From NCBI RefSeq assembly GCF_032854445.1, contig NC_088303.1, positions 4,163,501 through 4,227,500 on the forward strand: a DNA stretch of 64,000 nt, written 5' to 3'. This stretch comes from Liolophura sinensis. Its lineage: Eukaryota; Mollusca; Polyplacophora; Chitonida; Chitonidae. The number at the start of each line of letters is the position of its first letter. Within the stretch, counting starts at the first letter, position 1. A program made the translations under genes and the position numbers. Below are positions 62,366 to 64,000 of the stretch, piece by piece. The notes beneath the pieces were generated by a model. That model had not been told where the DNA came from. It made no database searches and saw only the letters and a list, made by a program, of their open reading frames with translations.

Positions 62366-64000
62366 TTTTCATCATACAAATTCTTATCATGCCATACAAA
62401 TACAACAAGACAAAGTGGATTGACCTTTAATTCTGAGCGACTCGTAAGTCAACTAATTGGAAGTATGGATAGTAACCCAAACACTGCAAACTTAACAACT
62501 ATCTGTTTAACATGGCAGTGGGTACGATTGCACTGAAAGGCTTACAGCGGCCCATTGAAGTTATAGGCTCTCAGTGATTCTACATATACATGTATTCTTA
62601 CTGCAACCCAAGTATTGTTTCGTCGTCGGTCTACCTTGTTAAAAACAAACCTGAAAATAAAGATCAAAACTTTATCTCCACGCTTTCTTCCGTCATGTTT
62701 GGCCTCGTTTTTGGCAAACCGTAAGAATGGAATTTGACGTTTTCCAGGAGTAGAGGTAGCGATAACAAAACGGTGCCAAAAATGACCGCAGAGGAAAACG
62801 TCAAGTTTAAGTTAAGCGGAGACTACAGTTGTTCAATGTGACGTCTTGAGTTTCCAAAATTACTGTTCCTCTGATAGCAGACTTATGAGGGTAGATACGA
62901 GTTTGGTGGTACAGCTTATTGATCAACATTAAAGCCACCTTTGTATGGAATTTTTTGAATTTTTGGAATCCAGTTAAGTTTTGGTATATCGGTGTGACGG
63001 GAAAGTACAGATCTTTCTTTGAGAAAGGAGTATGTGAATGAAGTTATACTGCGGTTATTGTTATAGCCCCCATTAAGTGTCATTAATGTACCAAGGGTGA
63101 CGTTTGTAGGTGCAGTATTAATGGATAAATGGGCCAGACTGCTATTCATCACAGAAGCGCCCCCTGGCGTCAGAATCGGGAATTACATGTATCAGGTACC
63201 AAGTATGGTAGTTGTAGGTGCAATATTGATGGAGGTATAGCCCAATAAATAATGGATAGAAATAATGATTTGTCCTCGTTGAATAGTTAACCATTAACTG
63301 CGAATCGCAATCTAAGATATTTCACGTGAAATGGGTGATGTTTTTAAAAAGGGTAGGTCGTAGAATACGTCGATTTTGCGGTAGTTGTAGCAATATTTAG
63401 CTATTCTACAAAAACATGACAGTAATAATTCCTGCAGACAAATTTAACATTGTTAAGGACTTTGTCAAAAGTCCTTAATAACGCAGGGGGCAACTTTCTC
63501 TGGAAGTCAATATTGCACGCAGGAACGTCAGAACGTTTGGCTGTTGTATCGGCATTAGCATTTACGTGGCGGATTGCATACAACCTTTTTCTTTAGTGTA
63601 GCGCAAAACCAGTGTCAAGTACTGAAGGTGGGAATATCTGCCGTGTTGCATATGGTTCTAGTTCGAATAATACTTTAGCCTTTTTCTCAGCTCTTTCGGC
63701 GGAGAAACCCCCCAGACCTTTCCACGTGCGACCGAAAAACCAGAGTGAGGTGGGCATGAACTCACAACGACCACATAGTTGAGAGGCTCCTCACTTTCTT
63801 GAAAGGGAAGTACCTATACTCACAAAACCATATCTCCCTCGATCCGTGACATTTACCATAATTTCGCTATGTTTTAGAAGGAATTTGTAAACTTTATCAA
63901 CAGAAATGCACTAAATGATTAGCAAAATTGGTTTTCATTAAACTTAATTTAATGTTCTGTTGAATATTGAATGTTAAGTTATCTGATTCTTATGTCCCTG
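62366..64000. other. Unassigned sequence to the right of the array
   Basis: Non-satellite sequence. Two stretches (about 63085-63140 and 63198-63250) share GTAGGTGCARTATTRATGGA with similar surroundings, a small duplication. The open frames at 62916-63152 and 63401-63583 (minus) are unsupported. A short hairpin is at 63453-63478. Confidence 0.45.
63453..63478. other. Perfect 11-bp hairpin
   Basis: TTAAGGACTTT, loop GTCA, AAAGTCCTTAA. All 11 pairs match. There is no neighbouring gene, so no function is proposed. Confidence 0.7.

Overview
The window reads as invertebrate animal DNA, most likely from a mollusc. It is AT-rich and gene-poor, has spliceosomal introns with GT/AG borders, and carries tRNA-headed SINEs whose 3' parts (a 'GAGTACGGCGTAAAACACCAA' type end with an AAATAAAT tail, and a 'GTTAAACCCCAAGCACTCACTCA' tail) I associate from memory with mollusc genomes. 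Nothing prokaryotic is present: most long open frames are by-products of tandem repeats.

Region 1 (1-5430) holds no recognisable gene. It contains 28-bp minisatellites, an (AT)n tract, a 1.1-kb foldback element with near-perfect 274-bp inverted arms, and two SINEs of different families inserted one after the other at the same target, leaving three copies of one 12-bp target sequence.

Region 2 (5955-16450, minus strand) is the one convincing host gene: a three-exon gene whose splice phases fit exactly and give a 382-residue protein with a signal peptide, a region like the N-terminus of TTC17, three TPR-like units and a C-terminal membrane segment. Its second intron (about 7.1 kb) is mostly minisatellite: a 34-bp array, a SINE and a 5.2-kb array of 49-bp units.

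Region 3 (16.6-28.5 kb) is intergenic, with full and broken SINEs, a Tc1 transposase scrap, and dispersed copies of an 86-bp core that is also part of the satellite unit downstream.

Region 4 (28.5-62.4 kb) is a tandem satellite about 34 kb long: 23 copies, mostly intact, of a roughly 1.45-kb unit in two length classes (about 1446 and 1457 bp) that often alternate. It is interrupted by a Tc1/mariner element (32.0-33.2 kb, transposase broken by one in-frame stop, far end lost) and by a 5'-truncated LINE (59946-61081) with a clean 9-bp target duplication, a 3' hairpin and a poly(C) end. A block at 34.7-38.7 kb carries many single-base insertions and is probably poorly polished assembly.

Region 5 (62.4-64 kb) is unassigned. 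The genes do not form a pathway; the window is mainly a record of repeat expansion and transposition around one TPR gene. The most unusual items are the large satellite with its dispersed hairpin core, the doubly used SINE target, and the foldback element.
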